64,000 nucleotides of DNA from Paludibacteraceae bacterium (GCA_017937025.1 JAGBEJ010000004.1:289688-353687), one strand, 5' to 3'; positions 33,981-43,252 are shown, counted from the first letter of the stretch. Program-made: numbers and translations. The notes: generated from the letters alone by a model not told the origin.

Positions 33981-35894
33981 TTACAATTGTATGCTGTATC
34001 CGAGTCCGAGTGTTGCGCAATCGGCAGCCCATCCGTGTGTCTTCATGTTTATGAGGGCGAACCAGTTGCGTGTGAATCTGTATTTCAGTCCGAGTCGGAA
34101 ATAGAACTTCTCGTTGTCCACGTCGATAGGGTTGACGAAGTAGTAACCTCCGTCCAACGCTGTGGTCACACGTCCGAACACAATCTCGTTGCTCAGGCAG
34201 ACGCCGGCTCTTATCTGGTCGGCGAAGTCCTTGTGGTCATACTTGCCTGAGTATTTGTTATGGTTGCAGTCGATGTGGTTGACACTGAACGAGTTGTCGA
34301 AGAATCCGTCCACGCCCACGCCGATTCTGTAAACGTCGGCGGCCTGGAAGTAGAGTCCAAGGTTTGCGTTAGCCACGGCGTACTTCGTGTCGTCGAGGTG
34401 TGTAAGCTCCCTTGCGCCTCCCGATGCGCTTATGTCTATGGTGAATCGGTGCGCCAGATGCTCAGCCTTTCCGCGTATCACCACTTCGTTGTCGTCAGGA
34501 TTGTATTTCAGTCCTATCTGTCCGGTTATCACGTTTATGCCCTTGTCCGGCTGAGCGAAACCGGCGTCGCACAGGTGTATGAGTCCTGCCTCGGCAGTTA
34601 TTGTGTAGTGCGACTGCTTGTCGCTCCTGTAGTCGCTCGCCTTGGTCACGGGTCTCCATGCGAGTCCGAGTCCGGTCTTGAAGAACGCGTTGACAGGCGC
34701 GCCAGTCAGAGGGTTGCTGTAGTAGTCCTTGCCGTTCTGGTAGTCCTTCCAGTCGCTGTGATCCCAGTCGCTCACATAGGCGAGTCCTATGCCGCCGATG
34801 AAGTAGAAGTCAACCGGAGCCGACCTCACGAAAGGAATGTTGACGTAAGGATATACGGCAGCCACATGTCCCAGGTCGTCATTGTCGCCGAGATACATGT
34901 ACGAGGCGGCAAGTCCGATTGTCGGGATATTGAAGTAGTGGTGATAGTTCTTTCCGCCGGTCGTAGGCCACTCGATGGCGAACTCGCCTCCAAGCACGGC
35001 TGGGGATGGGTCTATCGCCTTCAGATACTGCTTTGTCGTCGAGCCGGTCTTAAGAATGCTTCCGGCCAAGACACTGAACTTGAACTGATGAGGCTTGCTG
35101 TATGATATGTCGCCGCTGATTCTTGAGCCGCCGAACTGGTCCCATGAGCGCGTTGCGTCGCTCGCATCGGAAGGCGCGCTCGCCATCATCACCTGGTCCC
35201 AGTTGTTGCTTGAGAGATAGCCGGCTTTTTTCTTCTTGCCGCTCGCTGGGCTCGCGTGCTTCGACGTGCTGTTAGCCCATACGCCGCCGCCCTTCGACAC
35301 TCCCTTGCGGCTTGCGTTGCTTGCCCAAGTGTCGTTGGCTTTGCCTCTTCTGTTCTTTATCTTCGAGTTACGCCCGCCGTCCCATCCTGCGAATCCGCCT
35401 GTTTCCACGCTCAGGCTTCTCGTGTTGCTGACCCAGCTGTTGTTGCCGCCCTTGATTTTGACAGACTTTCTGGATGAGGCTGTGAATGGGTCGAAACCGC
35501 CGCTCTTGCTCTTCGACGACTTTCTTGAGGATGCCTCGAATGGGTCGTATCCGCCTCTGTTGCCCTTGAATTTCTTGCCGCTGTTGCTTGCTGTGAATGG
35601 GTCGAAGGCTCTTCCTTTCTTCGCAGCCTTCTTCTTCCTGGCTTCTGCCTCGAACGGGTCGAATCCGCCCATGCCTTTGCCCTTCTTTCCGCTGCTGGCG
35701 AATGGGTCGAATGCCACGCCGTTGCGCTTTATCTTTCTGATTTTTCCAAGCTTCTTGTTTCCGGTCATCTGCACCGCTTTCTTCTTGGCTGCCTTGTTAC
35801 GTCCCTTTATGGAGCAGTCCTCGCCAAGACATTGTCCGAATGCCGATGTGGCGCAGAATATTATTGTCAATAGTAAAAGGAGGTGTTTTCTCAT
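33981..35894 (-). CDS. PagL-like outer-membrane barrel (acyloxyacyl hydrolase family) with Lys-rich FDPF repeats
   Basis: 637 residues from MRKHLLLLLTIIFCATSAFGQ; an ATG three bases earlier is equally possible. After the signal peptide comes about 200 residues of basic low-complexity sequence with six copies of a motif like GGFDPFTASSRK, then Trp-containing repeats (NSWVSNTR, DTWASNASRK). The C-terminal 350 residues match the Bacteroidetes acyloxyacyl hydrolase/lipid A deacylase barrel (YFNIPTIGLAASYMYLGD, LGHVAAVYPYVNIPF, GIGLAYVSDW). At the expected catalytic HxS site the sequence is HLC (codons 34569-34577). It begins the large envelope operon. Confidence 0.75.
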   Translation of the reverse strand: MRKHLLLLLTIIFCATSAFGQCLGEDCSIKGRNKAAKKKAVQMTGNKKLGKIRKIKRNGVAFDPFASSGKKGKGMGGFDPFEAEARKKKAAKKGRAFDPFTASNSGKKFKGNRGGYDPFEASSRKSSKSKSGGFDPFTASSRKSVKIKGGNNSWVSNTRSLSVETGGFAGWDGGRNSKIKNRRGKANDTWASNASRKGVSKGGGVWANSTSKHASPASGKKKKAGYLSSNNWDQVMMASAPSDASDATRSWDQFGGSRISGDISYSKPHQFKFSVLAGSILKTGSTTKQYLKAIDPSPAVLGGEFAIEWPTTGGKNYHHYFNIPTIGLAASYMYLGDNDDLGHVAAVYPYVNIPFVRSAPVDFYFIGGIGLAYVSDWDHSDWKDYQNGKDYYSNPLTGAPVNAFFKTGLGLAWRPVTKASDYRSDKQSHYTITAEAGLIHLCDAGFAQPDKGINVITGQIGLKYNPDDNEVVIRGKAEHLAHRFTIDISASGGARELTHLDDTKYAVANANLGLYFQAADVYRIGVGVDGFFDNSFSVNHIDCNHNKYSGKYDHKDFADQIRAGVCLSNEIVFGRVTTALDGGYYFVNPIDVDNEKFYFRLGLKYRFTRNWFALINMKTHGWAADCATLGLGYSIQL

Positions 35895-35988
35895 CATTAC
35901 ATTACTGAAAAGAATTGCATATATTTGCATGTCAAGAGCGCGCGGCTGTGTCATTGTCCACGTTTTTGCGCGCTAATGCCATAATTTG

Positions 35989-35996
35989 CAAAGATA
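35989..35996 (-). promoter_or_regulatory. -7 promoter element for the PagL-like/SurA operon
   Basis: TATCTTTG on the minus strand, about 95 bases before the start codon, in the divergent gap shared with gldF. Confidence 0.5.
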
Positions 35997-36017
35997 TAAT
36001 TTTACCTCCAACATAAG

Positions 36018-36740
36018 ATGTTAGTTTTATTAAAAAAAGAGTTGCACAACTTCTTCAATAGTGCCACAGGTTACATCGTCATCGGCATATTTTTGCTCGT
36101 CACAGGTCTTTTCCTTTGGGTGTTTCCGGGTTCATACAACATTCTGGAGTCTGGTTACGCGCAGGTTGACGGTTTGTTCGCCCTCGCACCTTGGCTTTAC
36201 CTTTTCCTTGTACCGGCTGTTACTATGAGGATGTTCGCCGAGGAGAAGCATTCCGGCACCATAGAGTTGCTCTACACCAAGCCGCTGTCCGAGCTGCAGA
36301 TAGTGCTCGGCAAGTATCTCGCAGGCGTTGTGCTGGTCATGCTGTCGCTAATCCCTACCATCATCTATTATTTCTCCGTTTATTATCTGGCAGAGCCGCT
36401 CGGCAACATTGACTCTGGCGCGTTCTGGGGCTCGTTCATAGGCCTGTTCTTCCTGGCTGTGGTTTATGTCTCAGTCGGCATATTCGCATCATCGCTCACC
36501 GAGAACCAGATAGTCGCATTCCTGCTGGCTTTGGTCATGTGCTTCGTGCTGTTCATCGGGTTCGACCTCGTCGGCTCGATATTCTCGTCGGGCAAGGTGC
36601 AGGCAGCGTTCTCGTTCTTCGGCATTAACGACCACTACGAGTCAATGAGCCGCGGAGTCATCGACCTGCGCGATGTGGTGTACTTCATCAGCGCCGCAGC
36701 CATATTCATAATAGCAACCACAAGAACAATCAAACGATGA
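36018..36740 (+). CDS. gldF: Gliding-type ABC transporter permease GldF
   Basis: 240 residues with six membrane segments; an ABC-2 type permease. The N-terminus MLVLLKKELHNFFNSATGYIVIGIFLL, the PAVTMRMFAEEKHSGTIELLYTKPLS loop and SRGVIDLRDVVYFISAAAIFI near the end match GldF. In gliding bacteria it works with GldA (ATPase) and GldG. Here gldG does not follow; surE does, overlapping by 4 bases. In non-gliding Bacteroidales the transported substrate is unknown. Confidence 0.88.
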   Translation: MLVLLKKELHNFFNSATGYIVIGIFLLVTGLFLWVFPGSYNILESGYAQVDGLFALAPWLYLFLVPAVTMRMFAEEKHSGTIELLYTKPLSELQIVLGKYLAGVVLVMLSLIPTIIYYFSVYYLAEPLGNIDSGAFWGSFIGLFFLAVVYVSVGIFASSLTENQIVAFLLALVMCFVLFIGFDLVGSIFSSGKVQAAFSFFGINDHYESMSRGVIDLRDVVYFISAAAIFIIATTRTIKR

Positions 36741-37504
36741 AGCGTCCGTTAATACTCATAACCAACGACGACGGCATTTACGCGCCTGGACTTAAGGCTC
36801 TGGTGGCCGCAGTGAAGCCGCTCGGCGACGTGCTTGTCGTGGCTCCAGACGGTCCACGCTCGGCGCAGTCCAACGCCCTGACTGTGACAGTGCCTCTGCG
36901 CTCGAAGAAGCTGAGCGAGGAGCCTGGTGTCGCCATCTGGCAGTGCAACGGCACTCCGACTGACTGCGTGAAGATGGGCATAAGAAAGATAGCCGACCGA
37001 TGGCCCGACATCTTGCTTTCCGGCATAAACCACGGGCGCAACACTTCTATATCGGTCATTTATTCCGGAACGATGGGCGCTGCTCTCGAGGGCTGTGTCG
37101 ATGACATTCCGTCAATCGGAATCTCGCACTGCGACTTCCGTCCGGACGCCGACTTCACAGCCGCTGGCAAAATAGCTTACGAGGTGACGGCGAAGGTGCT
37201 GAAGGAAGGGCTGCCTCGTTACACGTGCCTTAACGTGAATGTGCCTGAAACGCAGGACATCAAAGGCATACGCATAAGCCGTCAGGCGGCAGGACACTGG
37301 GAGGAAGTGCTCGACCAGCGTCAGGACCCGACTGGCAGAAACTATTATTGGCTCGGCGGCGAGTTCGTTGACCACGAGCCAGACGCCGAGGACACCGACG
37401 AGTGGGCGGTGCAGAACGGATACGTCTCCATAACGCCTGTGCAGCTGGACATGACCAACTACAAGTACATGGAGCATCTAAAAGACTGGAACATAAAGAT
37501 ATAA
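36737..37504 (+). CDS. surE: 5'/3'-nucleotidase SurE
   Basis: 255 residues; a cytoplasmic metal-dependent nucleoside monophosphatase. Family motifs: LITNDDGIYAPGLKAL (Asp-Asp metal site), VVAPDGPRSAQSNALT, and SGINHGRNTSISVIYSGTMGAALEG. The length is standard. The start overlaps the gldF stop (ATGA). Downstream, a small membrane protein gene begins after 12 bases. Confidence 0.95.
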   Translation: MKRPLILITNDDGIYAPGLKALVAAVKPLGDVLVVAPDGPRSAQSNALTVTVPLRSKKLSEEPGVAIWQCNGTPTDCVKMGIRKIADRWPDILLSGINHGRNTSISVIYSGTMGAALEGCVDDIPSIGISHCDFRPDADFTAAGKIAYEVTAKVLKEGLPRYTCLNVNVPETQDIKGIRISRQAAGHWEEVLDQRQDPTGRNYYWLGGEFVDHEPDAEDTDEWAVQNGYVSITPVQLDMTNYKYMEHLKDWNIKI

Positions 37505-37516
37505 ACCGACAATAAT

Positions 37517-37846
37517 ATGGCTTCAGACTGGAACCACGCGGCAGACTACAAGAAAAAGAAGAAAACGGAGAGAGACTCTTTCTGGTGGGGATTCATCCCG
37601 TCATTCCTGCTGCCGATAATACTTAACATCGTTATATTCACATCGAAGTACACGACAGAGCAGCCGCTGTTCGAGGCTATGTACAAAGTGGCGAGCAAAG
37701 GATTGATGTCAAGGGACATGATGGGCGCGCTTGTGCCGAGCCTTCTGCTCATCATAGTGTTCTCGTCGTTCAGAAAAGAGAAAGCCAGCATAGGAGCGTT
37801 CGTGGGGCTGTGTCCTGCGCTCATAGTGGCACTTATATACATGTAA
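37517..37846 (+). CDS. Small membrane protein of unknown function
   Basis: 109 residues. A basic cytoplasmic start (MASDWNHAADYKKKKKTER) precedes three predicted membrane segments (about 23-42, 71-85 and 92-108). I do not recognise a named family. It lies 12 bases after surE and 4 bases before lpxB, so it is certainly part of the operon. Confidence 0.8.
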   Translation: MASDWNHAADYKKKKKTERDSFWWGFIPSFLLPIILNIVIFTSKYTTEQPLFEAMYKVASKGLMSRDMMGALVPSLLLIIVFSSFRKEKASIGAFVGLCPALIVALIYM

Positions 37847-37850
37847 TCTT

Positions 37851-38993
37851 ATGAAATACTTCATCATAGCAGGCGAAGCGTCTGGCGACTTGCACGCATC
37901 AAATTTGATGAAAGAGCTAAAGGCGAAGGACCCTCAGGCGGACTTCTGCTTCCTCGGCGGCGACCTGATGGCGGCGCAGGGCGGCAGACAGATAAAGCAT
38001 TACCGCGACATGGCGTTCATGGGCATCGTCAACGTGGCGATGAACCTGCGTACCGTGCTGCGCAATATCGACGACTGCAAGAAAGCGCTCAAGGAGTACG
38101 CTCCCGATGTGCTTATTCTCATCGACTACCCAAGTTTCAACCTGCGCATAGCCGAATTCTGCAAGAAGGAAATGCCAGGCACTCCTGTTTATTATTACAT
38201 CTCGCCTAAGATTTGGGCATGGAAGGAGTGGAGAATAAAGAGCATAAAGAAATACATCGACAAGATGTACACGATACTGCCGTTCGAGACGGAGTTTTAC
38301 GCCAAGCACGACTTCAAGGTCGATTATGTGGGTAATCCGTGTGTCGATTCTGTGGCGTGGCGCGAGAACCAGGACGAGACAAAGGAGCAGTTCGTTCTGA
38401 AGAACGGACTCGACGAGCGTCCGATAGTCGCGCTGCTGGCAGGAAGCCGCATGCAGGAGATAAACGGCTGTTTAGACAAGATGATAGCCGTGGCGGATTC
38501 GTTCAAGGACTATCAGTTCGTGCTGGCGGCAGCGCCAAGCATCGACAAGAGCGTTTACGACAGGATAATCAACGGCAGGGATGTCAAGGTGCTGTTCGGA
38601 CAGACCTACGACCTGTTGCAGCACAGCCGTGCGGCCATCGTCAACTCCGGCACGGCAACGCTTGAAACAGCGCTTCTCAGAGTGCCGGAAGTCGTGGTGT
38701 ACAACGTCTTCGGAGGACGGCTGGCGAACATAGCCAAGAAACTGGTTCTGAAAATAAAATTCGTTTCGCTCGTCAATCTCATAGGCGGACACGAGATAGT
38801 CAAGGAGCTTATCGCCGCCGACTTCACCAAGGAGAACGTCAAGAACGAGCTCGCAAAAATACTTCCTGACACAGAGGAGCGCAAGACGATGCTCGCCGAG
38901 TACGACAGGATAATAAATCTGCTGGGTAAGCCGGGCGTGGCGAATAAAGCGGCAGAGCATATCATAAGAGACTTAAAGGATTCGGACAAATGA
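37851..38993 (+). CDS. lpxB: Lipid-A-disaccharide synthase
   Basis: 380 residues, GT19 family; joins UDP-2,3-diacylglucosamine and lipid X to make the lipid A disaccharide at the inner membrane. Recognisable segments are YFIIAGEASGDLHASNLMKEL, FLGGDLMAAQGG, IDYPSFNLRIAEFCK, YYISPKIWAWKEWR, LAGSRMQEI and NSGTATLETALL. Full length. It overlaps panE by 4 bases. Confidence 0.96.
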   Translation: MKYFIIAGEASGDLHASNLMKELKAKDPQADFCFLGGDLMAAQGGRQIKHYRDMAFMGIVNVAMNLRTVLRNIDDCKKALKEYAPDVLILIDYPSFNLRIAEFCKKEMPGTPVYYYISPKIWAWKEWRIKSIKKYIDKMYTILPFETEFYAKHDFKVDYVGNPCVDSVAWRENQDETKEQFVLKNGLDERPIVALLAGSRMQEINGCLDKMIAVADSFKDYQFVLAAAPSIDKSVYDRIINGRDVKVLFGQTYDLLQHSRAAIVNSGTATLETALLRVPEVVVYNVFGGRLANIAKKLVLKIKFVSLVNLIGGHEIVKELIAADFTKENVKNELAKILPDTEERKTMLAEYDRIINLLGKPGVANKAAEHIIRDLKDSDK

Positions 38994-39925
38994 GATACGC
39001 GATTATCGGAACAGGAGCGATAGGCGGATATTATGGCGCGAGACTCGCTGAGGCTGGGCACGAGGTGCATTTCCTTTTTCATTCGGAGTATGACGCCGTC
39101 GTGAAGAACGGACTGCAGGTGAACTCTGTGAATGGCGACATTCATTTGAGCAACGTCAATGCCTATAACGACGTGGCAAAGATGCCGAAGTGCGATGCCG
39201 TAATCGTGGCCATGAAGACGACAAGCGAAAGGCTGCTCACGGAAATGCTGCCTCACGTTTGTGCCGACGGCGCTGTCGTGTCGCTTTTCCAGAACGGGCT
39301 CGGCTACGAGGAGCAGGTCTATGAGGCAATCAAGGACAAAGTGAAAAACGTCACGATGACAGGTGGCATGGCGTTCATCTGTTCGTCGCGCACGGCTCCG
39401 GGCGTTATTTCGCATTACGACTTCGGCTCTGTTACACTGTCGCCTCTCAACACGCCAGAAGCCGACACGGAAAAGGTCAAGCTCATAGTCGAGCAGCTGA
39501 AGGCGTCGAACGTGCCGGCGAAGTACGACGGCAACCTGAAGGAGCGCCGCTGGAACAAGCTTCTGTGGAATATTCCTTACAACGGAATGTGCGTGATACT
39601 CAACACCTCCACCGACAAGCTGATGCAGGACCCTTCTTCTCGCGCCCTTATCAGGGATGTGATGGTGGAAGTGACCGAGGGCGCGGCTGCCTGCGGAGTG
39701 CCTATGGCAGAGAACGCTGTCGATGCCATGATGAAATATACCGATTCTATGACTCCATACGCGCCGAGCATGAAGCTGGACTTCGACAATCGCCGTGAGA
39801 TGGAGATTCAGGGCATTTACACGAACCCTATCATAGCTGCGCGTGAGTGCGGTTGCCACATGAAGAAAGTGGAGATGATGGAGCAGCAGTTGCGTTTCAT
39901 CCAGGCGCAGTATCTGGGCAAATAG
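38990..39925 (+). CDS. panE: 2-dehydropantoate 2-reductase
   Basis: 311 residues of the ketopantoate reductase family (PanE/ApbA). The N-terminal Rossmann motif is IIGTGAIGGYYGARLAEAGHEV. The catalytic Lys region is RRWNKLLWNIPYNGMCVIL, and a C-terminal helical domain has APSMKLDFDNRREMEIQGI (substrate Ser/Asn side). It reduces ketopantoate to pantoate for coenzyme A synthesis. Last gene of the gldF-surE-x-lpxB-panE unit. It converges with the CLC gene, only 3 bases apart. Confidence 0.93.
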   Translation: MRYAIIGTGAIGGYYGARLAEAGHEVHFLFHSEYDAVVKNGLQVNSVNGDIHLSNVNAYNDVAKMPKCDAVIVAMKTTSERLLTEMLPHVCADGAVVSLFQNGLGYEEQVYEAIKDKVKNVTMTGGMAFICSSRTAPGVISHYDFGSVTLSPLNTPEADTEKVKLIVEQLKASNVPAKYDGNLKERRWNKLLWNIPYNGMCVILNTSTDKLMQDPSSRALIRDVMVEVTEGAAACGVPMAENAVDAMMKYTDSMTPYAPSMKLDFDNRREMEIQGIYTNPIIAARECGCHMKKVEMMEQQLRFIQAQYLGK

Positions 39926-39928
39926 CCT

Positions 39929-41752
39929 TTAATCGTCGGAATACTTCACCAGTACGTTGCGGTAGTTGTTGAAGATGCGCGACTTCGATATGTAGCCGAG
40001 GTAGCGTCCTTCGGCATCCACTACGGGCAGATTCCATGCCCCGGTCTTGTCGAATATGTCCATCGCCTTTTCCATCGAGTCGTCTATGTGCAGTATGCCC
40101 GGAGGCGCTGTCATGAAGCGCTCCACCTTGAATCTGTCATAAAGTTCGCGGCGGAAGATTATGTTCCTTATCTCGTCTATCTGCACCGAGCCGACGTACT
40201 TGCGGTGGCGGTCCACCACGGGGAATACGTTTCTTTTTGATTTCACCAGCACCTGCGTGAATTCGCCCAGTGTCATTTCTGGAGTCACGGTCAGCAGGTC
40301 GGTCTCTATCACTTTCTTCATAGACAGGATGGTCAGCACAGCCTTGTCCTTGTGGTGCGTCAGCAGCTCGCCTCGGCGTGCCAGACGTCTTGCGTACAGT
40401 CCGTGCGGCTCAAAGAACATTATGGTTATGTAGGCGGTCACAGATGTTATCATCAGCGACATGAACAGACCGTATCCGCCGGTTATCTCGGCTATCAGAA
40501 AAATGCCAGTCAGCGGAGCGTGCATCACGGCGCTCATCACTCCTGCCATGCCGGCGAATGCGAAGTTGCGCTCAGGCACCGACACGCCGAAGTAGTTGCA
40601 CAGGAATGCCACAAGATAACCCGTCAGACAACCCACAAAAAGCGATGGTGCGAATGTACCTCCGGTTCCTCCGGCGCCGTTGGTGGCGGCTGTGGCTACA
40701 ATCTTGAGGAACATCGTCAGTGCCACGTAAATGAAGAATATCCACTCCGGACGTAGAACCTCGTTGCCATTATAGAGTTCGAAGAATGGCGAGTCGGCAA
40801 GTATGGACTGCGGTGTGCCGGACAGCAGTGCCGATATGGTACTGTAGCCCTCGCCGTAGAGCGACGGCAGGAAGAATATCAGTATGCTGAGCGTGGCGCC
40901 GCCTATGCCGAGCCGCATGTACGGCGACTTGATGTTGTGGAAGAACTTCTCGCATCTGGCTATGCCTCTGACGAAGTACAGCGACACGAATCCGCAGACC
41001 ACGCCCAGCACTATGAGCCACGGAATGCGGTTGAGAGCGAACGGCGAGAAGCCTTCGAAGTGGAACATTGTTTCGCTGCCCATCAGGAAGTACGATACGG
41101 ATGTCGCTGTGACTGATGAAATGAGCAGAGGGATGATTGATGTCGCTGTGGCGTCAAGCATCAGCACCTCCAGCGTGAACACGAGTCCGGCGATAGGCGC
41201 GTTGAATATGCCTCCTATGGCTCCCGACGCTCCGCATCCCACGAGCAGCATCATCGTCTTGCGGTCGAGCTTGAAGAACTGTCCAAGCGACGAGCCTATG
41301 GCGGAGCCGGTCAGCACGATAGGCGCCTCGGCTCCTACAGAGCCTCCGAATCCGATTGTCACCGACGACGCCGCCAGCGACGACCATGTGTTGTGCGGTT
41401 TGATGCGCGCCTTGCGTTGCGATATGGAGTAGAGCACCTTGGTGATACCGTGCGAGATGTCGTCTCTTACTACGAAGTGGACGAACAGCGCGGCTATGGC
41501 TATACCCACGGCAGGATAGACAAGCAGCAGCCAGCCGTCGTCGGCGGAGTGGATGGTGCCGGTCAGCAGGTTGGCTATGAAGTGTATGACGTGCTTCAGC
41601 AGCACAGCCGCCAGGGCTGTGAGCACACCGACTATCAGTGCCAGCAGCACCGTGAAGTTCTTCTGGCTGATGTTGGCTTTGCGCCACAGTATGAACCTGT
41701 CATACGAGTTGCGCGCCTTTACGCTTAGTCGGCTGAATGCGTTAATTTTCAT
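39929..41752 (-). CDS. CLC-type chloride channel/transporter with CBS pair
   Basis: 607 residues: a CLC membrane domain of about 440 residues followed by two CBS domains (about 460-600, with VVDRHRKYVGSVQIDEIRN and VVDAEGRYLGYISKSRIF). The selectivity-filter helix reads GGSVGAEAPIVLTGSAIGS in place of the common GREGP, but the gating Glu is present; NAPIAGLVFTLE and GAGGTGGTFAPSLFVG also match. Exchanger or channel mode cannot be decided. The CBS pair suggests regulation by adenine nucleotides. Confidence 0.93.
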   Translation of the reverse strand: MKINAFSRLSVKARNSYDRFILWRKANISQKNFTVLLALIVGVLTALAAVLLKHVIHFIANLLTGTIHSADDGWLLLVYPAVGIAIAALFVHFVVRDDISHGITKVLYSISQRKARIKPHNTWSSLAASSVTIGFGGSVGAEAPIVLTGSAIGSSLGQFFKLDRKTMMLLVGCGASGAIGGIFNAPIAGLVFTLEVLMLDATATSIIPLLISSVTATSVSYFLMGSETMFHFEGFSPFALNRIPWLIVLGVVCGFVSLYFVRGIARCEKFFHNIKSPYMRLGIGGATLSILIFFLPSLYGEGYSTISALLSGTPQSILADSPFFELYNGNEVLRPEWIFFIYVALTMFLKIVATAATNGAGGTGGTFAPSLFVGCLTGYLVAFLCNYFGVSVPERNFAFAGMAGVMSAVMHAPLTGIFLIAEITGGYGLFMSLMITSVTAYITIMFFEPHGLYARRLARRGELLTHHKDKAVLTILSMKKVIETDLLTVTPEMTLGEFTQVLVKSKRNVFPVVDRHRKYVGSVQIDEIRNIIFRRELYDRFKVERFMTAPPGILHIDDSMEKAMDIFDKTGAWNLPVVDAEGRYLGYISKSRIFNNYRNVLVKYSDD

Positions 41753-41787
41753 TTAGTTAGATAATAGTTCTGTATATGTTCTGCTCG

Positions 41788-41795
41788 CAAATGTA
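41788..41795 (-). promoter_or_regulatory. -7 promoter element for the CLC gene
   Basis: TACATTTG on the minus strand, 35 bases before the start codon. Confidence 0.45.
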
Positions 41796-41800
41796 ATAAA

Positions 41801-41842
41801 AAAACAATAGAGCGGTGATTCTTGTTTTCAGAACACCGCTCT
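41801..41842 (-). terminator. Terminator of the CoA-transferase gene
   Basis: AGAGCGGTG pairs with CACCGCTCT around a 16-base loop; the minus strand continues ATTGTTTTTTTATT. Confidence 0.85.
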
Positions 41843-41867
41843 ACGTATTGTAGATTTCCTTGGGGAA

Positions 41868-43172
41868 TTACTTCTGGATGAAGTGGTAGTGTGAGCCGAA
41901 GCGCTCGAACGCCGCCTTGTCGAGGTCCTCGCGTACGCTTGGGTCTGCCACTGAGGTTATCAGCTTGGCTCTCTCCTGCATGCTGCGGCCGTATAGGTTC
42001 ACTGCGCCGTACTCTGTCACGAACCAGTGAACGTGGAAACGTGTCGTAACGACAGACGCACCGGTTGTCAGCGTAGGCACGATTTTGCTCTTGCCCTTCT
42101 TGGTCATTGACGGCATTGCGATAATCGCCTTTCCGCCCTCAGAGCGTGATGCGCCGTAAACGAAGTCGATCTGGCCTCCTGAACCCGAGAACTGCTTTAC
42201 GCCGATTGAGTCTGCGCAGACCTGACCTGTGAGGTCAATCTCTATGGCTGAGTTGATGGCAACCATCTTAGGCTGCTGCGCGATGATGAATGGGTCGTTG
42301 GTGTAAGCCACGTCCATCATTCTCACTTGCTCGTTGTTGTCAACGAAGTTATATACTCTGTTTGAGCCGAGCAGGAATGTTGAGACAATCTTGCCGCGGT
42401 CGAGTTTCTTGTTTGCTCCTGTTATTACGCCCTTCTCCACGAGGTCGATAACGCCGTCGGCGAACATCTCTGTATGCACGCCAAGGTCCTTGTGGTTGCC
42501 CAGGCAGGCGAGTGTCGCGTTAGGCAGCGAACCGATACCCATCTGCAGACATGCGCCGTCCTCGATGAGCTCTGCGCAGTTCTTGCCTATGGCGATGTCG
42601 GTCTCGTTTGGCGCCTCGTAGTGCTTCTCGATGAGCGGACGGTCGTCCTCTACGAAGTAGTCTATCTTCGACATGTGTATCATGGCGTCTCCGAATGCTC
42701 TTGGCACGTACTTGTTCACTACGGCTATCACTGTCTCGCACACCTCCATGGCTGCGATGCAGGCGTCAACCGAAGTTCCCAGTGAAACGTATCCGTGCTT
42801 GTCTGGTGGGCAGACCTGTATGAATGCCACGTTACATGGCACATAGTGTCCGCGGTACAGCTTGGCAGCCTCGCCGAGGAACACAGGGATGTAGTCTGCG
42901 TATCCGGCTTGTACGCTCTTTCTGACGTTCGCTCCGATGAAGAATCCTTCGTGCGAGAATATTCCCTCGAACTCTGGGTCGGCGTAAGGAGCCTCGCCCT
43001 CTGTGTGGAAGTGGTGAATGTGCACGTCCTTCAGCTCGCCGCGTCTGCCGCGGTCGCAAAGTGCTTTGATAAGACATTGAGGCGCGTTACCTATAGCGCT
43101 CAAATGGATGTGGTCGCCTGACTTGACGACTTTCACTGCCTCTTCGGCTGTAACTGCTTTATATGTAGGCAT
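41868..43172 (-). CDS. Acetyl-CoA hydrolase/transferase family protein (4-hydroxybutyrate CoA-transferase-like)
   Basis: 434 residues, cat1/AbfT-type family I CoA-transferase. The catalytic Glu is expected in AINSAIEIDLTGQVCADS, and the CoA-binding glycine loop is GSGGQIDFVYGA; MGIGSLPNATLACL is also conserved. It moves CoA between acetyl-CoA and an acid such as butyrate, succinate or 4-hydroxybutyrate; the substrate cannot be fixed from sequence. Monocistronic, with its own promoter and terminator. Confidence 0.9.
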   Translation of the reverse strand: MPTYKAVTAEEAVKVVKSGDHIHLSAIGNAPQCLIKALCDRGRRGELKDVHIHHFHTEGEAPYADPEFEGIFSHEGFFIGANVRKSVQAGYADYIPVFLGEAAKLYRGHYVPCNVAFIQVCPPDKHGYVSLGTSVDACIAAMEVCETVIAVVNKYVPRAFGDAMIHMSKIDYFVEDDRPLIEKHYEAPNETDIAIGKNCAELIEDGACLQMGIGSLPNATLACLGNHKDLGVHTEMFADGVIDLVEKGVITGANKKLDRGKIVSTFLLGSNRVYNFVDNNEQVRMMDVAYTNDPFIIAQQPKMVAINSAIEIDLTGQVCADSIGVKQFSGSGGQIDFVYGASRSEGGKAIIAMPSMTKKGKSKIVPTLTTGASVVTTRFHVHWFVTEYGAVNLYGRSMQERAKLITSVADPSVREDLDKAAFERFGSHYHFIQK

Positions 43173-43206
43173 ATTGTTAAAGTATTATTGCTTTGAAAAT
43201 GAAGTG

Positions 43207-43214
43207 CAAAGATA
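43207..43214 (-). promoter_or_regulatory. -7 promoter element for the CoA-transferase gene
   Basis: TATCTTTG on the minus strand, 34 bases before the start codon. Confidence 0.55.
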
Positions 43215-43252
43215 AGTCTTTTTTTGAAATTGTGGTTAGGCTTTCCGCAGGC

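Noticed and set aside
38606..39859. A 417-codon minus-strand frame opposite lpxB and panE
   Set aside because: Crosses two intact, well-recognised genes on the other strand.
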